Shown: positions 36,505 through 46,422, counted from the stretch's first letter. The stretch is DNA of 64,000 nucleotides from Burkholderiales bacterium (GCA_016790165.1 JAEUPL010000003.1:1-64000), one strand, 5' to 3'. Numbers and translations are program-made. The notes: generated from the sequence alone by a model not told the origin.

Positions 36505-37026
36505 ATGAACGCGACGCTCGATCAACGACTGATCCGCATTACAGTGAACAACGTCGTTCACCACGTGGCGGTCTCCCCACGCCAGCACCTTGTCGACTTT
36601 TTGCGCGACGAGCTAGGCCTGAAGGGCTCGCACGTCGGCTGCGAGCATGGTGTGTGCGGTGCGTGCTCGTTGCTGGTCAACGGACAGTTGGTGCGTGGCT
36701 GCCTGATGCTGGCAGTACAGGCAGACGGTGCAACCGTGCAGACGATTGAGGGCATTACGCAAAGCGGTGCCGCCGCTGACTTGCAAGCTGCATTTGTCGC
36801 CCGCAACGCGCTGCAATGCGGCTACTGCACCCCTGGAATGCTGGCCGCTGCGCTCGATCTCGTGAAGTCACGCCCGCACGCAACGCGCGCGGAGGTGCGC
36901 GAGTGGATGACGGGGAACTATTGTCGCTGCACAGGCTATCAGGCCATCGTGGATGCGGTCTGCGACGTGCTGGCGAAGCGCGCCGCAAAACAGTCTGCAG
37001 CTGGACAAACGGGAGTGCAGTCATGA
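36505..37026 (+). CDS. Molybdenum hydroxylase 2Fe-2S subunit (CoxS type)
   Basis: 173 residues from ATG 36505. Two iron-sulfur centres: the plant-ferredoxin type in GCEHGVCGACSLLVNG followed by RGC, and the helical one in CGYCTPGM and YCRCTGY. Complete and of normal length. Its stop overlaps the start of the large subunit (ATGA), so the three subunits are made together. N-terminal MNATLDQRLIRITVNN leads directly into the ferredoxin fold. Confidence 0.92.
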   Translation: MNATLDQRLIRITVNNVVHHVAVSPRQHLVDFLRDELGLKGSHVGCEHGVCGACSLLVNGQLVRGCLMLAVQADGATVQTIEGITQSGAAADLQAAFVARNALQCGYCTPGMLAAALDLVKSRPHATRAEVREWMTGNYCRCTGYQAIVDAVCDVLAKRAAKQSAAGQTGVQS

Positions 37027-39407
37027 GCAGCAATCGGCGCAACCTGCCGCCCGTGACTGGGCATGACCGCTATATCGGGACCAGCGCGAGCCGGCCCAAC
37101 GCCGCGCGTCTCACCGAGGGCCGCGGTACCTATGTAGACGACATTGAACTGCCGCAGATGGTGCATGTGGCTTACTGGCGAAGCCCCGCTCCACACGCGC
37201 GAATCACCCGCATCGACGCTGACTTTGCCCGGCTAATGCCGGGTGTGGTGGCCGTTGTCGACGGCGCCGAGATGGCTAAGGTCTGCAAACCCTGGGTAGC
37301 AACGCTCTCGCACATGGTCGGCATGAAGTCAGCGCCGCAATACCCATTGGCGATGGGAACTGCCCGTTGGCAAGGCGAACCGGTCGTGGCCGTCGTGGCC
37401 CAAACGCGCGCGCAGGCGGAGGACGCGCTGCAGTACCTGGTCGTTGAGTGGGAGCCGTTGCCCGCGGTGGTCGACACGGAAACCGCGCTCGACGCGACGA
37501 CACCAGTGATCCACCCCGAGTTGGGCGACAACCGCTGCTTCACGCGGACCCTTGACACGGGCGGCGTGGATGAAGCCTTTGCCCGCGCTGACGCCGTGGC
37601 GGAGATCACCTTCCAGTTCGGGCGCCACACCGGGGTGACGCTCGAGCCGCGCTGCCAGATCAGTGACTACAACCCAAGCGAAAAGCGGCTCACCGTCTAT
37701 CACTCACAGCAGGCACCGCACATGATGCAGGATCTGTATTCCCGGCAGTTCGACCTGCCGGAATCGCAGATTCGCGTGGTGTGCAAGGATGTTGGCGGCT
37801 CGTTCGGCATCAAGGTGCACGCGTATCCGGATGACTTCGCGACCGTCGCCCTGTCGATCATGCTGGGGCGCCCCGTCAAGTTTGTCGCCGATCGGCTGGA
37901 ATCGTTTACCAGCGACATCCACGCGCGGCAACACCGCGTGACCGGACGCATCGCGGCCGCGAAATCGGGCGACATTCTTGCGTTCGAGATCGACGATCTC
38001 ACCGGCATCGGCCCCTATTCCATGTTTCCGCGCACCAGCGCGATCGAGGGAAATCAGGTAGTCAATCTGGTGGGCGGCCCGTATCGGCACCAGCAGTACC
38101 GCGCAAGACTAAACGTCGTATTCCAGAACAAGACGCCGACCTGCCAGTATCGCGGTGTGGGGCACCCCATTGCCTGCGCGGTCACCGAGGCGTTGGTCGA
38201 TGCGGTTGCGAATACGCTGGAAACTGATCCGCTGCAGTTGCGCCGCCAGAACGTCATCCCCGACGATGCATATCCGTGCGCCGGGATTTCTGGCATCAAG
38301 TTCGAAGGGTTGTCGCACCAGGCCTGCCTCGACAAGATCACTGCGATGATGGACTACCCGGCGCTGCGCCGCGAACAATCCGAACTGCGCCAGCGCGGCG
38401 TGTTTCGCGGAATCGGATTTGCAGCGCTGATTGAGCTGACCAACCCGAGCGCCGCGTTCTACGGCGTGGGTGGTGCACGCATCTCGGCGCAGGATGGCGC
38501 AACCATCCGGCTGGAACCCACCGGCGCCGTGACCGTGATGGTCGGCGTCGGCGAGCAAGGACAGGGTGCCGAAGGCATCTTCGCCCAAATCGCCGCTGAT
38601 GCGGTGGGCGTGCCGATGTCGGCCGTGCGTGTGGTCACCGGCGACACCGACGTCACGCCCTATGGCGGCGGCACCTGGGCATCGCGCGGCGCGGGAATCG
38701 GTGGCGAGGCGGTCCTGCTAGCCGGCCAGGCTCTGCAGCAAAACATTCTCGCGCTGGCTGCGGCAATCCTGAAGCGCGACGCGGGTACGCTCGAACTGGT
38801 CGACGCATCGATCATCGACGCTACGTCTCGCGAGGCAGTCATGGCCCTCAGCGAGCTCGGGCGCATCGCCTACTTCCGTCCCGATACGCTGCCGCCTGGC
38901 GTGGCGGGCGAACTGATGGTGACGCGGCACTACGCCCAGCGGGACTATCCGTTCATCTTCACCAACGGTGTACAGGCGAGTCTGGTCGAGGTCGACGTCG
39001 ACACCGGCTTCGTCACCCTGCTCAAGCACTGGGTGGTGGAAGATTGCGGGCGCGTCATCAACCCGATGCTGGTGGACGAGCAAATGCGCGGCGCAATCGT
39101 GCAAGGCATTGGTGGCGCGCTGTACGAAGAGTGCCTGTACGACGACGACGGCCTGCTGCAAAACGGAAATATGGCCGACTACCTCCTCCCCATGGCGGCC
39201 GAGATGCCGGACATCGACGTGGCACACATCGAAACACCGACCCGTTCGTCGAAACTTGGCGCAAAAGGCGCAGGCGAAGCCGGTACGGCGGGCGCCCCCG
39301 CGGCTGTGATGAACGCCATCAACGATGCGCTACGGCCATTCAAGGCGTCGGTGTACTCGCAACCGATTACGCCGGAAAAGATTCTTCGGGCACTCGGAAA
39401 GGTTTGA
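37023..39407 (+). CDS. Molybdenum hydroxylase large subunit (CoxL-like, not CO dehydrogenase)
   Basis: 794 residues. Molybdopterin cytosine dinucleotide subunit that hydroxylates its substrate with water. Seen: LTEGRGTYVDDI at the N-terminus, DVGGSFGIKVHAYPDD, the active-site loop QYRGVGHP (Tyr376-Arg377-Gly378), GVGEQGQGAEG and the catalytic base Glu752 in KGAGEAGTAG. True CO dehydrogenase has AYRCSFR at the loop, with the Cys that holds copper; that Cys is absent, so the enzyme should act on an organic substrate, plausibly an N-heteroaromatic given the flavin monooxygenase next door. Overlaps the small subunit gene by four bases. Confidence 0.9.
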   Translation: MSSNRRNLPPVTGHDRYIGTSASRPNAARLTEGRGTYVDDIELPQMVHVAYWRSPAPHARITRIDADFARLMPGVVAVVDGAEMAKVCKPWVATLSHMVGMKSAPQYPLAMGTARWQGEPVVAVVAQTRAQAEDALQYLVVEWEPLPAVVDTETALDATTPVIHPELGDNRCFTRTLDTGGVDEAFARADAVAEITFQFGRHTGVTLEPRCQISDYNPSEKRLTVYHSQQAPHMMQDLYSRQFDLPESQIRVVCKDVGGSFGIKVHAYPDDFATVALSIMLGRPVKFVADRLESFTSDIHARQHRVTGRIAAAKSGDILAFEIDDLTGIGPYSMFPRTSAIEGNQVVNLVGGPYRHQQYRARLNVVFQNKTPTCQYRGVGHPIACAVTEALVDAVANTLETDPLQLRRQNVIPDDAYPCAGISGIKFEGLSHQACLDKITAMMDYPALRREQSELRQRGVFRGIGFAALIELTNPSAAFYGVGGARISAQDGATIRLEPTGAVTVMVGVGEQGQGAEGIFAQIAADAVGVPMSAVRVVTGDTDVTPYGGGTWASRGAGIGGEAVLLAGQALQQNILALAAAILKRDAGTLELVDASIIDATSREAVMALSELGRIAYFRPDTLPPGVAGELMVTRHYAQRDYPFIFTNGVQASLVEVDVDTGFVTLLKHWVVEDCGRVINPMLVDEQMRGAIVQGIGGALYEECLYDDDGLLQNGNMADYLLPMAAEMPDIDVAHIETPTRSSKLGAKGAGEAGTAGAPAAVMNAINDALRPFKASVYSQPITPEKILRALGKV

Positions 39408-39441
39408 CGCCCGTATACGAACGAGGCGAGCGCTTCAGAGC

Positions 39442-39507
39442 AACAGCTTTTCCCGCTAAACGACCGGCTGGCGGTCGTTTTGCTCTGATTTCTTTTTGAG
39501 TCGACTT
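39442..39507 (+). repeat. Dispersed 66-nt intergenic repeat, copy 2
   Basis: Starts AACAGCTTTT and ends GTCGACTT; central block CGACCGGCTGGCGGTCGTT forms a 9-bp hairpin (39458-39466 with 39472-39480) and an outer CAGAGCA/TGCTCTG pair encloses it. Conserved spacing with copies at 6623, 53698 and 59165. In this copy the hairpin followed by TTTT could also end transcription of the molybdenum hydroxylase operon. Confidence 0.7.
39458..39484 (+). terminator. Possible terminator after the molybdenum hydroxylase operon
   Basis: Perfect 9-bp stem with a five-base loop and four T residues, about 50 bases after the large-subunit stop. It coincides with the centre of the dispersed repeat, so the function may be incidental. 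Confidence 0.55.
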
Positions 39508-39593
39508 TGAACAAAAATTCGGTGATACCGTCGCCCAGCTTGGGTTAGCTCGCCGTTTACCAGGCGAGCCATTGACGGGCCTTCCGATATCGT

Positions 39594-40769
39594 TCAGCGC
39601 ATGACCCCGCTGCGACCGATCACGGTTAGATCGACGTAACGGCTGCCTTCGTGCGCTCGACCGTTGTAGCGGACAGTGAAACCGCGAATATCGAACGAGT
39701 TCATGGTCTCCAGCGCTCGAATGAGGACCGGCGCGCTGGGCGACGGAGTACCAGCTCGGCGCAACCCCTCTACAAGAACCGCGGCCTCAATGTAGGCTTC
39801 CAGGCTGTAGAACGACGGTTCGCCGCGTTTCAGGGCCTCCAGATCGCGCAGGTAGTCGCGCACCACCATCATCGACGCGCCGGTTGGAATCGGCACAATT
39901 TGCGTCACACCCAGCCCCTTCGCCGCCCCCTCCGTTTGCTTCATCACCAATGTCGTATCCACTGGCGAAAAGGCGTAGGTCGACACGCCACGAATCTGCT
40001 TCGACATCTCCTTGAGCACCGGCACGGCGGCGTTCGACAGCATCGCCAGGAACACCGCCTGCGGATTGGCCTTTCTGACCTGCTCAACAATCGCTGGGGC
40101 AGTATCGCCGTTTGCCGACACCTTATGCTCCGTAAAACCAGTGATGCCCGCCGCCGTCAATGCAGCGGCAAAGGTGTCGCGCGTCGCCTGCCCAAAAGGC
40201 AGATCCTGCTGGATGATCGCAACCTGCGTCAATCCAATGAGTTTGAGATGGCCGACGATTGCCTTCGCTTCATCGGCGTAGCTGGCGCGCACGGGAAAGA
40301 TGTAGGGGTTGTAGTTGGCGCGCAGCACGGCCGTGCCCGAGGTAAGACCAACGGTCGGGATCTTGAGCTCCGTAATCACCGGAATGGCCGCGGCAATGTT
40401 GGGCACACCGAACAGGCCGAGGAACGCCACAGGCCGTTGTTGTTCGGCCAACTGCTTCAGATTGGCCACCGTTTTGGCGACGACATAGGCGTCGTCCAGC
40501 GTCTCGACCACGATTTGATGGCCATTTACCCCGCCCTCGCGGTTGATCCGCGCGATGTAGGCGTCTGCACCATCGCGCTTGGCCGTGCCATACGTCGCGA
40601 ACGGTCCGGTCAGCGGCAGGCTTCGCCCAATCAGGATGTCGGCCGTCGCCGCCCCGCTCGAAGCGATCACCAAAGTCGCGACCATGCCGAGGAAGGCGGT
40701 GTGAAGGCGCTGGGCAATGGTGCAAGGGCGGCACCGATCAGAGGTGTAATTCATGCGCATTCCATGCAA
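39594..40769 (-). CDS. HAAT-family substrate-binding protein 2
   Basis: 391 residues from TTG 40769 with GGAG 7 bases upstream; ATG codons at 40760 and 40754 are alternatives. Signal peptide (FLGMVATLVIASSGAATA), then DILIGRSLPLTGPFATYGTAKRD in two parts and the VALIQQDLPFG-like stretch VAIIQQDLPFGQAT, all typical of Liv-type binding proteins. It stands alone without permease genes, convergent with the molybdenum hydroxylase operon, and might feed the livHMGF membrane parts 10 kb away (inference). Confidence 0.88.
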   Translation of the reverse strand: MHGMRMNYTSDRCRPCTIAQRLHTAFLGMVATLVIASSGAATADILIGRSLPLTGPFATYGTAKRDGADAYIARINREGGVNGHQIVVETLDDAYVVAKTVANLKQLAEQQRPVAFLGLFGVPNIAAAIPVITELKIPTVGLTSGTAVLRANYNPYIFPVRASYADEAKAIVGHLKLIGLTQVAIIQQDLPFGQATRDTFAAALTAAGITGFTEHKVSANGDTAPAIVEQVRKANPQAVFLAMLSNAAVPVLKEMSKQIRGVSTYAFSPVDTTLVMKQTEGAAKGLGVTQIVPIPTGASMMVVRDYLRDLEALKRGEPSFYSLEAYIEAAVLVEGLRRAGTPSPSAPVLIRALETMNSFDIRGFTVRYNGRAHEGSRYVDLTVIGRSGVMR

Positions 40770-40892
40770 ACGTCAACTCCGCTTATGCTAGATGCATGCC
40801 GCATTGCGGGCAACGATTTTTTCCGCAAAAGCAGCGCAACGAAGCAAGGTGTCGCGGCGAGGTTGCCGAGCTGGCGAGTGTCGAGACCCCGC

Positions 40893-41336
40893 CTATGCTG
40901 GCGTGGTCGTTGCGTCTGACGCCAGGAGCGACGCGATGGCGAGCAGTTCATTGCGCACCTCGCCCAGTTGCGCAGCACTCACGGCAGTCGCGGCATCCAG
41001 GCGGGCCTCACTGGCAGCGCGCGACGAGGCGCCGCGCCGTCGAAGCAGCGGCTGCGCGCCGTTGGCCTCTTCGTCCAATCTGCCGCGCGCGCCAATGATG
41101 GTGAAACCCTCACCATAGAGCAATTCGCGAATGCGACGTACCAGAAGCACTTCGTGATGCTGATAGTAGCGACGATTACCGCGACGTTTTACTGGCCGAA
41201 GTTGTGAAAACTCCTGCTCCCAGTAGCGAAGCACATGCGGCTTCACCATGCACAACTCGCTCACTTCACCGATGGTGAAATAGCGCTTGGCAGGGATCGG
41301 CGGCAGTTCAGCGAGCGGTGTGTTCTCGCTCGGCAT
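40893..41336 (-). CDS. MerR-family regulator (ihfA-linked)
   Basis: 147 residues. Winged helix-turn-helix: [25 protein letters not shown] and [19 protein letters not shown], then a short helical tail without a metal-binding cysteine set. This is the MerR-like protein that follows ihfA in most betaproteobacteria; targets are unknown. The start lies inside ihfA (29-base overlap), so it is coupled to it. Confidence 0.9.
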   Translation of the reverse strand: MPSENTPLAELPPIPAKRYFTIGEVSELCMVKPHVLRYWEQEFSQLRPVKRRGNRRYYQHHEVLLVRRIRELLYGEGFTIIGARGRLDEEANGAQPLLRRRGASSRAASEARLDAATAVSAAQLGEVRNELLAIASLLASDATTTPA

Positions 41337-41631
41337 GGGCAGTGTCCACCTGCGCCTTGAGTTTGTTGCTGGCGTGGAAGGTCACCACACGGCGCGCCGT
41401 GATCGGGATTTCCTCGCCGGTTTTCGGGTTGCGACCGGGTCGCTGTGATTTCTCGCGCAGGCCAAAAATGCCAAATCCGGACAACTTCACGTCCTCGCCC
41501 CGCTCCAGCGCCTCGCGTACCTCTTCAAAGAAGTAGTCGACCATGTCTTTCGCTTCACGCTTGTTCAGGCCAAGACGTTCAAATAGAACTTCAGCGAGTT
41601 CCGCCTTTGTGACCGATTCCGTCATCACCAT
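41308..41631 (-). CDS. ihfA: Integration host factor alpha subunit
   Basis: 107 residues from ATG 41631 (ATG 41625 also possible). A DNA-bending HU/IHF fold protein: LTKAELAE-like opening [39 protein letters not shown] with the DNA-intercalating arm [14 protein letters not shown], and [13 protein letters not shown]. Placed between pheT and merR as in the conserved translation block, 36 bases after pheT. Confidence 0.95.
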   Translation of the reverse strand: MVMTESVTKAELAEVLFERLGLNKREAKDMVDYFFEEVREALERGEDVKLSGFGIFGLREKSQRPGRNPKTGEEIPITARRVVTFHASNKLKAQVDTAHAEREHTAR

Positions 41632-41666
41632 GTCTGCAGTTATGCGCGTCAATGCTGCTCGCCGGT

Positions 41667-44072
41667 CTAGGCACGCAACGTAGCGCCTTGTTGTTGTGCT
41701 GCTTTTTCAAGCATCCGTTGGCATGCGCCCTCAATATCCGCATCTGCCAACGTACGTTCAGTATCTTGCATAAGTACCCGAATTGCAACGCTTTTTTTGC
41801 CTTCGGACAGTCCGGCGCCACGGTAAACGTCGAACACTTCAACGCCACGAACGAAGGCTGGGGCGCCTGCGCAAAGCGCACCGATCAACGCGTCCGTGTT
41901 CACCGCCTGATCGACCACCAGCGCCATGTCACGGCGCACGAGGGGTTGCTTTGACACGGCGACGTGCACAGGCAACGCGACGCACTGGAGCGGCGCCACC
42001 TCGAGCTCGAACACGACCGGCGCTGAGCTGAGTTCGAAGTTCGCCAGGTGCTTCGGATGTAGCTCGCCAAGCCAACCGATGGTGGCATCGCCCATGACGA
42101 TACGCGCGGCGCGACCAGGGTGCAGGAGCGCATGCTCGGCCGCCACAAATTTGGCGTCGGACGGCAGCAGCGCGGCAAGATCCGCCTTGACGTCAAAGAA
42201 ATCCACGGCTCGCTTCGGGCTCGCCCACTGCTCTGCCACGGCGCCACCCCAGGCCGCACCCGCGAGGCGCAGCGGCTGCGCGATGCCGGCCACCGCCAGC
42301 TCGCCGTCCGCGACGCTGGCATCGCGAACGAACACCTTGCCCAGCTCGAACACGCGCACGCGGTCGGCCTTGTGGCTGTGGTTGTAGTGGATATTGGCCA
42401 GCAGGCCAGGGATAAGCGAGGTGCGCATCACCGCCATCTGGCTGGCAATCGGGTTCAGCAGCTTGATGGGGTTGGCGTTGCCGAGCAGCTCGCGCTCCCA
42501 GCGTTCGTCGACGAAGCTGTAGTTGATGGTCTCGAAGTAGTCCGACGCGGCAATGGCGGCGCGCAACTCGTGCAGGCTGCGCGTGCACTCGCGCTTGGCG
42601 TGCATGGCGGCGCGAGCGACCGGCGGCAGCGCGGGGATGCTGTCAAAACCGTAAATCCGGGCGATCTCCTCGATGAGATCCTCCTCGATCTCGATATCGA
42701 AGCGGTAGCTGGGTGGGGTGACGATGTACGCATCGGCGGTTCGGGTATGCGCCAAACCAAGACGCTTGAAGATGCTCGCCATGGCGTCGGCAGAAACCGG
42801 GACGCCGATGACCTTCTGCGCCCGTGCGATGCGCATGGTGACCGGCTTGCGCTCAGGCACGTTGAGCGTCTGGTCGTCCATCGGGCCGGCCTGACCGCCG
42901 CAGATATCAAGGATCAGAGCGCAGATTCGGTCCAGGTGCGCCGGGATGGTCTCCCAATCCACGCCACGCTCAAAGCGGTGCCCCGCGTCGGTGGAGAAGT
43001 TGTAGCGACGCGCGCGGCCCTGAATGGCGATCGGGTGCCAGAACGCAGCTTCGACGTACACGTTTTGCGTGTCGAGCGACACCGCCGTGCTGTCGCCGCC
43101 CATGATTCCGGCGAGCGATTCCACGGCATGGTCGTCGGCAATGACGCCGACTTTGTCGTCAAGCTCGACGGTGTTGCCATTGAGCAGCTTGAGCGTTTCG
43201 CCCGACGTGCCCCAGCGCACTTCGAGCCCGCCGTGGACCTTGTCGAGATCGAACACGTGGCTTGGGCGGCCGAGCTCAAGCATCACGTAGTTCGAAATGT
43301 CCACCAGGGCCGTGATTGAGCGCTGGCCGGACTTTTCCAGCCGTTCGCGCATCCATGCCGGCGTGGAGGCCTTCGCGTTGACGCCGCGAATGACGCGCCC
43401 CGCGAAGCGACCGCAGAGATCGGGCGCGAGCACCTTCACCGGCAGCACGTCGGTCAGCGAGGCCTTCACATCGCCCGTGGGCGCAGGCGCCAGCGGTGCG
43501 CCGGTGATGGCGTGCACCTCGCGCGCGACGCCGTAGACACTGAGGCAGTCCGTCTTGTTGGGCGTCAGCTTGATCAGGAACTTGCTGTCGTTCAGCGAGA
43601 GGTATTCGCGAATGTCGGCGCCGACCGGGGCGTCTGCCGCCAGCTCCATCAAGCCGGCGTGATCGGTGGAGAGGCCCAGTTCGCGGGCGCTGCAGAGCAT
43701 GCCGTTGGACTCGACCCCACGCATCTTGACCGGCTTGATCAGGAACGGCTTGCCGTCCTCCCCAGGCGGCAGCTCGGCGCCGACCAATGCGCATGGGATC
43801 TTGATGCCAGCGCGGGCGTTCGGCGCGCCGCAGACGATCTGCAGCGGCGCGGCGGCGTGCGGACCGACGTTGACCGTGCACAGCGAAAGCTTGTCCGCGT
43901 TCGGGTGCTTCTCGCGGGTGACGATTTCGCCGACGACGATTTTGGTGAACGGCGGCGCAGCGGGCATCACCTCCTCCACCTCCAGCCCGGCCATGGTAAG
44001 CGCATGGGCGAGTTCGTCCGTCGTCAGCGACGGGTTGCAGAAGCTGCGGAGCCAGGATTCGGAGAATTGCAT
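41667..44072 (-). CDS. pheT: Phenylalanine-tRNA ligase beta subunit
   Basis: 801 residues from ATG 44072. N-terminal tRNA-binding OB domain ([20 protein letters not shown]), then B3/B4 editing region, the B5 domain ([16 protein letters not shown]), FDX-ACB anticodon domain at the C-terminus ([16 protein letters not shown]). Works as an alpha2-beta2 enzyme with PheS. A longer reading to 44171 covers the tandem-repeat sequence between pheS and pheT and is not supported by the family N-terminus [11 protein letters not shown]. Confidence 0.97.
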   Translation of the reverse strand: MQFSESWLRSFCNPSLTTDELAHALTMAGLEVEEVMPAAPPFTKIVVGEIVTREKHPNADKLSLCTVNVGPHAAAPLQIVCGAPNARAGIKIPCALVGAELPPGEDGKPFLIKPVKMRGVESNGMLCSARELGLSTDHAGLMELAADAPVGADIREYLSLNDSKFLIKLTPNKTDCLSVYGVAREVHAITGAPLAPAPTGDVKASLTDVLPVKVLAPDLCGRFAGRVIRGVNAKASTPAWMRERLEKSGQRSITALVDISNYVMLELGRPSHVFDLDKVHGGLEVRWGTSGETLKLLNGNTVELDDKVGVIADDHAVESLAGIMGGDSTAVSLDTQNVYVEAAFWHPIAIQGRARRYNFSTDAGHRFERGVDWETIPAHLDRICALILDICGGQAGPMDDQTLNVPERKPVTMRIARAQKVIGVPVSADAMASIFKRLGLAHTRTADAYIVTPPSYRFDIEIEEDLIEEIARIYGFDSIPALPPVARAAMHAKRECTRSLHELRAAIAASDYFETINYSFVDERWERELLGNANPIKLLNPIASQMAVMRTSLIPGLLANIHYNHSHKADRVRVFELGKVFVRDASVADGELAVAGIAQPLRLAGAAWGGAVAEQWASPKRAVDFFDVKADLAALLPSDAKFVAAEHALLHPGRAARIVMGDATIGWLGELHPKHLANFELSSAPVVFELEVAPLQCVALPVHVAVSKQPLVRRDMALVVDQAVNTDALIGALCAGAPAFVRGVEVFDVYRGAGLSEGKKSVAIRVLMQDTERTLADADIEGACQRMLEKAAQQQGATLRA

Positions 44073-44080
44073 ATATTCGA

Positions 44081-44191
44081 GGACGAAAGATGTGTGAACG
44101 AGGACGAAAGACGAAGGACGAATGACGAATGACGAAAGGCGGCGAGACGGGGCGCTAACCAATATCGTCATTCGTCATTGGTCATTCGTCC
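44081..44191. repeat. Short tandem and inverted repeats between pheS and pheT
   Basis: A run of GACGAAA/GACGAAT units at 44081-44139 is followed by the inverted words TCATTCGTC at 44164-44191. A left arm at 44115-44135 pairs with the right arm, which carries one extra unit. The whole could fold into a long hairpin in the pheST transcript. Confidence 0.7.
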
Positions 44192-44225
44192 TGCGCCAAC
44201 GGCGCAAGCCCTGCGCCGCAGGCGC

Positions 44226-45275
44226 TCAGGCGAACTGCTTCAAAAAGCGCAAATCGCCCTCAAAGAACAAGCGCAGATCGCCGATGCCATAGCGCAGCAT
44301 GGTGAGGCGCTCGAGCCCGGAGCCGAACGCAAAGCCGATGTAGCGCTCGGGGTCGAGCCCGAAGTTGCGCACCACGCTCGGGTGCACCTGGCCGGATCCG
44401 GAAATCTCCAGCCATTTGCCCTTGAGCGGCCCACTCTCGAACTTCATGTCGATTTCGGCCGACGGCTCGGTGAACGGGAAGTAGCTGGGGCGGAAACGCA
44501 CCTGCAGGTCGTCGCTCTCGAAGAAGCGGCGCAGGAAGTCGGTGTAGACGCCCTTCAGATCGGCGAATGAGATGTTCTCGTCGATCCACAGGCCCTCGAC
44601 CTGGTGGAACATGGGCGAGTGCGTGGCGTCGGAGTCCACACGGTAGGTGCGGCCCGGCGCGATGACCTTGATCGGCTTGCCCTTGCCGGTGACGTCACCA
44701 GCATGCATCCGGGCGTAACGCACCTGCATGGGCGACGTATGCGTGCGCAGCAGAAGCGGCAGGCCGTCGGTGCCGTTCATGTCCACGTAGAACGTGTCCT
44801 GCATCGAGCGCGCCGGGTGGTTCGGCGGGTTGTTCAGCGCGGTGAAGTTGAACCAGTCCGCCTCAATCTCGGGGCCGTCGGCGACGTCGAAGCCAATCGA
44901 ACCGAAGATCTCTTCGACGCGCTGCCAGGTCTTGATCACCGGATGGATGCCGCCCTGCCCCTTGCCGCGGCCAGGCAGCGTCACGTCGATGGATTCGGCG
45001 GCGAGCTTCGCGTTCAGCGCAGCGGCGGCGAGCGCGTCGCGGCGAGCGGTCAGCGCGGCCTCGACGGCCTGCTTTGCCAAGTTGATCGCGGCACCGCGGG
45101 TCTTCTTCTCATCCGGCGTCAGCGCCGCCATGCCTTTGAGCAGTTCGGTAATGGCACCGGTCTTGCCGAGGTATTTCGCCTTGGCGTTCTCCAGCGAAGG
45201 CGCGTCGGCGCAGGCGGCGAAGTCGGCAGTGGCAGCAGCGACGGTGTCATCAAGTGACTGACTAATCATGTTCAC
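44226..45275 (-). CDS. pheS: Phenylalanine-tRNA ligase alpha subunit
   Basis: 349 residues from GTG 45275 (AGGAA 6 bases upstream; ATG 45269 is two codons in). Class II synthetase: N-terminal coiled coil, [19 protein letters not shown], motif 2 region [14 protein letters not shown], substrate loop [14 protein letters not shown] and motif 3 [14 protein letters not shown]. Upstream is a membrane protein gene and a terminator, so pheST may have its own promoter rather than depend on rplT. Confidence 0.97.
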   Translation of the reverse strand: MNMISQSLDDTVAAATADFAACADAPSLENAKAKYLGKTGAITELLKGMAALTPDEKKTRGAAINLAKQAVEAALTARRDALAAAALNAKLAAESIDVTLPGRGKGQGGIHPVIKTWQRVEEIFGSIGFDVADGPEIEADWFNFTALNNPPNHPARSMQDTFYVDMNGTDGLPLLLRTHTSPMQVRYARMHAGDVTGKGKPIKVIAPGRTYRVDSDATHSPMFHQVEGLWIDENISFADLKGVYTDFLRRFFESDDLQVRFRPSYFPFTEPSAEIDMKFESGPLKGKWLEISGSGQVHPSVVRNFGLDPERYIGFAFGSGLERLTMLRYGIGDLRLFFEGDLRFLKQFA

Positions 45276-45284
45276 AGTGAATTC

Positions 45285-45773
45285 CTACAGCGGAGTCGTT
45301 CTGGACCGCAGATGCGGAGGCAAGGCGGATTGGAGCGCCGCAACGTTGCCGGGTGGGAAGAAGAAAAACTTCTCGCCATATTGAAACTTGTAGTGCCCGA
45401 TCGACGAGAATGAAGGCGTGATCTCGCGGGACGGAAAAAGCTGCCACAACCAGCCATGCACAACTAGCTCGCGCCGCGGTGCTTCGGACACCGATGTCAT
45501 GTCGCTCCAGGGCACAAACTTCGGGACTCCGAGCAACCGCTTCAGCCTCACGCCGGCGTCGTCTAGTTCGAGTGCGGTGACGGAGAACGCCGCGAACACC
45601 ACGTACATCGCAATCGCCGTCACCCATGCAACCGATTCACTGCCGGAAAGCAAATAGACGACGAGTGACGGCAGCGCAAAGAGGATCGCGATCTGGATCA
45701 TGCCGATGACCGTCGACAGAATGGCGTCGGTTAAATCGCGTGGGACTACTTGGGGCTTGATGACTGTTTTCAT
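45285..45773 (-). CDS. Membrane protein with PH-like domain, unknown
   Basis: 162 residues. Two hydrophobic segments (IGMIQIAILFALPSLVVYLL and AWVTAIAMYVVFAAFSV), followed by a soluble part LELDDAGVRLKRLLGVPKFVPWSDMTSV, the pattern of bacterial PH-like membrane proteins (turn, tryptophan, aspartate). Nine bases upstream of pheS and in the same direction but behind a terminator. It is not part of the usual rplT-pheS arrangement, so it looks inserted. Confidence 0.65.
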   Translation of the reverse strand: MKTVIKPQVVPRDLTDAILSTVIGMIQIAILFALPSLVVYLLSGSESVAWVTAIAMYVVFAAFSVTALELDDAGVRLKRLLGVPKFVPWSDMTSVSEAPRRELVVHGWLWQLFPSREITPSFSSIGHYKFQYGEKFFFFPPGNVAALQSALPPHLRSRTTPL

Positions 45774-45800
45774 GCGGTTCGTCTGCAGCGAGGAACAAAG

Positions 45801-45827
45801 AAAAAGGGAGGCAATGCCTCCCTTTTT
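45801..45827 (-). terminator. Rho-independent terminator after rplT
   Basis: Perfect 12-bp inverted repeat (45801-45812 with 45816-45827), three-base loop, A-run before and T-run after, so it can act in either direction. It ends the thrS-infC-rpmI-rplT transcript. Confidence 0.92.
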
Positions 45828-45860
45828 CGGGTTGCTCGAGAGCGTTTGAAGTGGGAGGCT

Positions 45861-46211
45861 TTAGGCCGTCTTCACGCGCTCCACGAGCGCGGTAAACGCC
45901 GGCGCGTCAAAGACGGCCATGTCGGCGAGTACCTTGCGGTCGATCTCGATGGCCGCCTTTTTCAGGGCGCCCATGAAGGTCGAGTACTTCATCCCGGCTT
46001 CGCGGGCTGCGGCGTTGATACGCGCGATCCACAGGGCACGGAAATCGCGCTTCTTGTTGCGGCGATCGCGATAGGCGTATTGCCCGGCGCGCATCACTGC
46101 CTGCTTGGCGACGCGATAGACGTTATTGCGACGACCGCGATAGCCTTTGGCCAGCGCGATAATTTTCTTGTGACGGGCGCGGGCGGTTACACCACGTTTT
46201 ACGCGAGGCAT
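45861..46211 (-). CDS. rplT: 50S ribosomal protein L20
   Basis: 116 residues, preceded by AAGGAGGA 8 bases before ATG. Sequence [18 protein letters not shown] and [21 protein letters not shown] is the standard basic N-terminal extension; [17 protein letters not shown] is the conserved core. Binds 23S rRNA early in assembly; in many bacteria L20 represses its own operon. Ends the operon at a terminator. Confidence 0.98.
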   Translation of the reverse strand: MPRVKRGVTARARHKKIIALAKGYRGRRNNVYRVAKQAVMRAGQYAYRDRRNKKRDFRALWIARINAAAREAGMKYSTFMGALKKAAIEIDRKVLADMAVFDAPAFTALVERVKTA

Positions 46212-46224
46212 TCTTCAGTCCTCC

Positions 46225-46422
46225 TTATGCGTAGGGCAACATGGCCTTGACACGGCCCACGTCGCTCTCATGGATGGTAACGACGCCACGCAGCTGACGC
46301 TTGTTCTTCGTCGTGCGCTTGGTCAGGATGTGACGCTTGGTTGCGTGGCCACGCTTGACGCTGCCGCTCTTGCGGACTTTCAGGCGCTTGGAAGCGGCCT
46401 TTTTGGTTTTCATTTTGGGCAT
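46225..46422 (-). CDS. rpmI: 50S ribosomal protein L35
   Basis: 65 residues from ATG 46422 ([13 protein letters not shown]). Highly basic, with [15 protein letters not shown] and the C-terminal [12 protein letters not shown]. Thirteen bases upstream of rplT and about 70 after infC, in the universal infC-rpmI-rplT order. Confidence 0.97.
   Translation of the reverse strand: MPKMKTKKAASKRLKVRKSGSVKRGHATKRHILTKRTTKNKRQLRGVVTIHESDVGRVKAMLPYA

Noticed and set aside
37023..39407. Reading the CoxG/M/S/L-like set as an aerobic CO dehydrogenase
   Set aside because: The active-site loop is YRGVG, not AYRCSFR; the copper-binding cysteine is absent.
44081..44191. Tandem repeats between pheS and pheT as a CRISPR array
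   Set aside because: Units are only 7-8 bases without spacers, and no cas gene is present.
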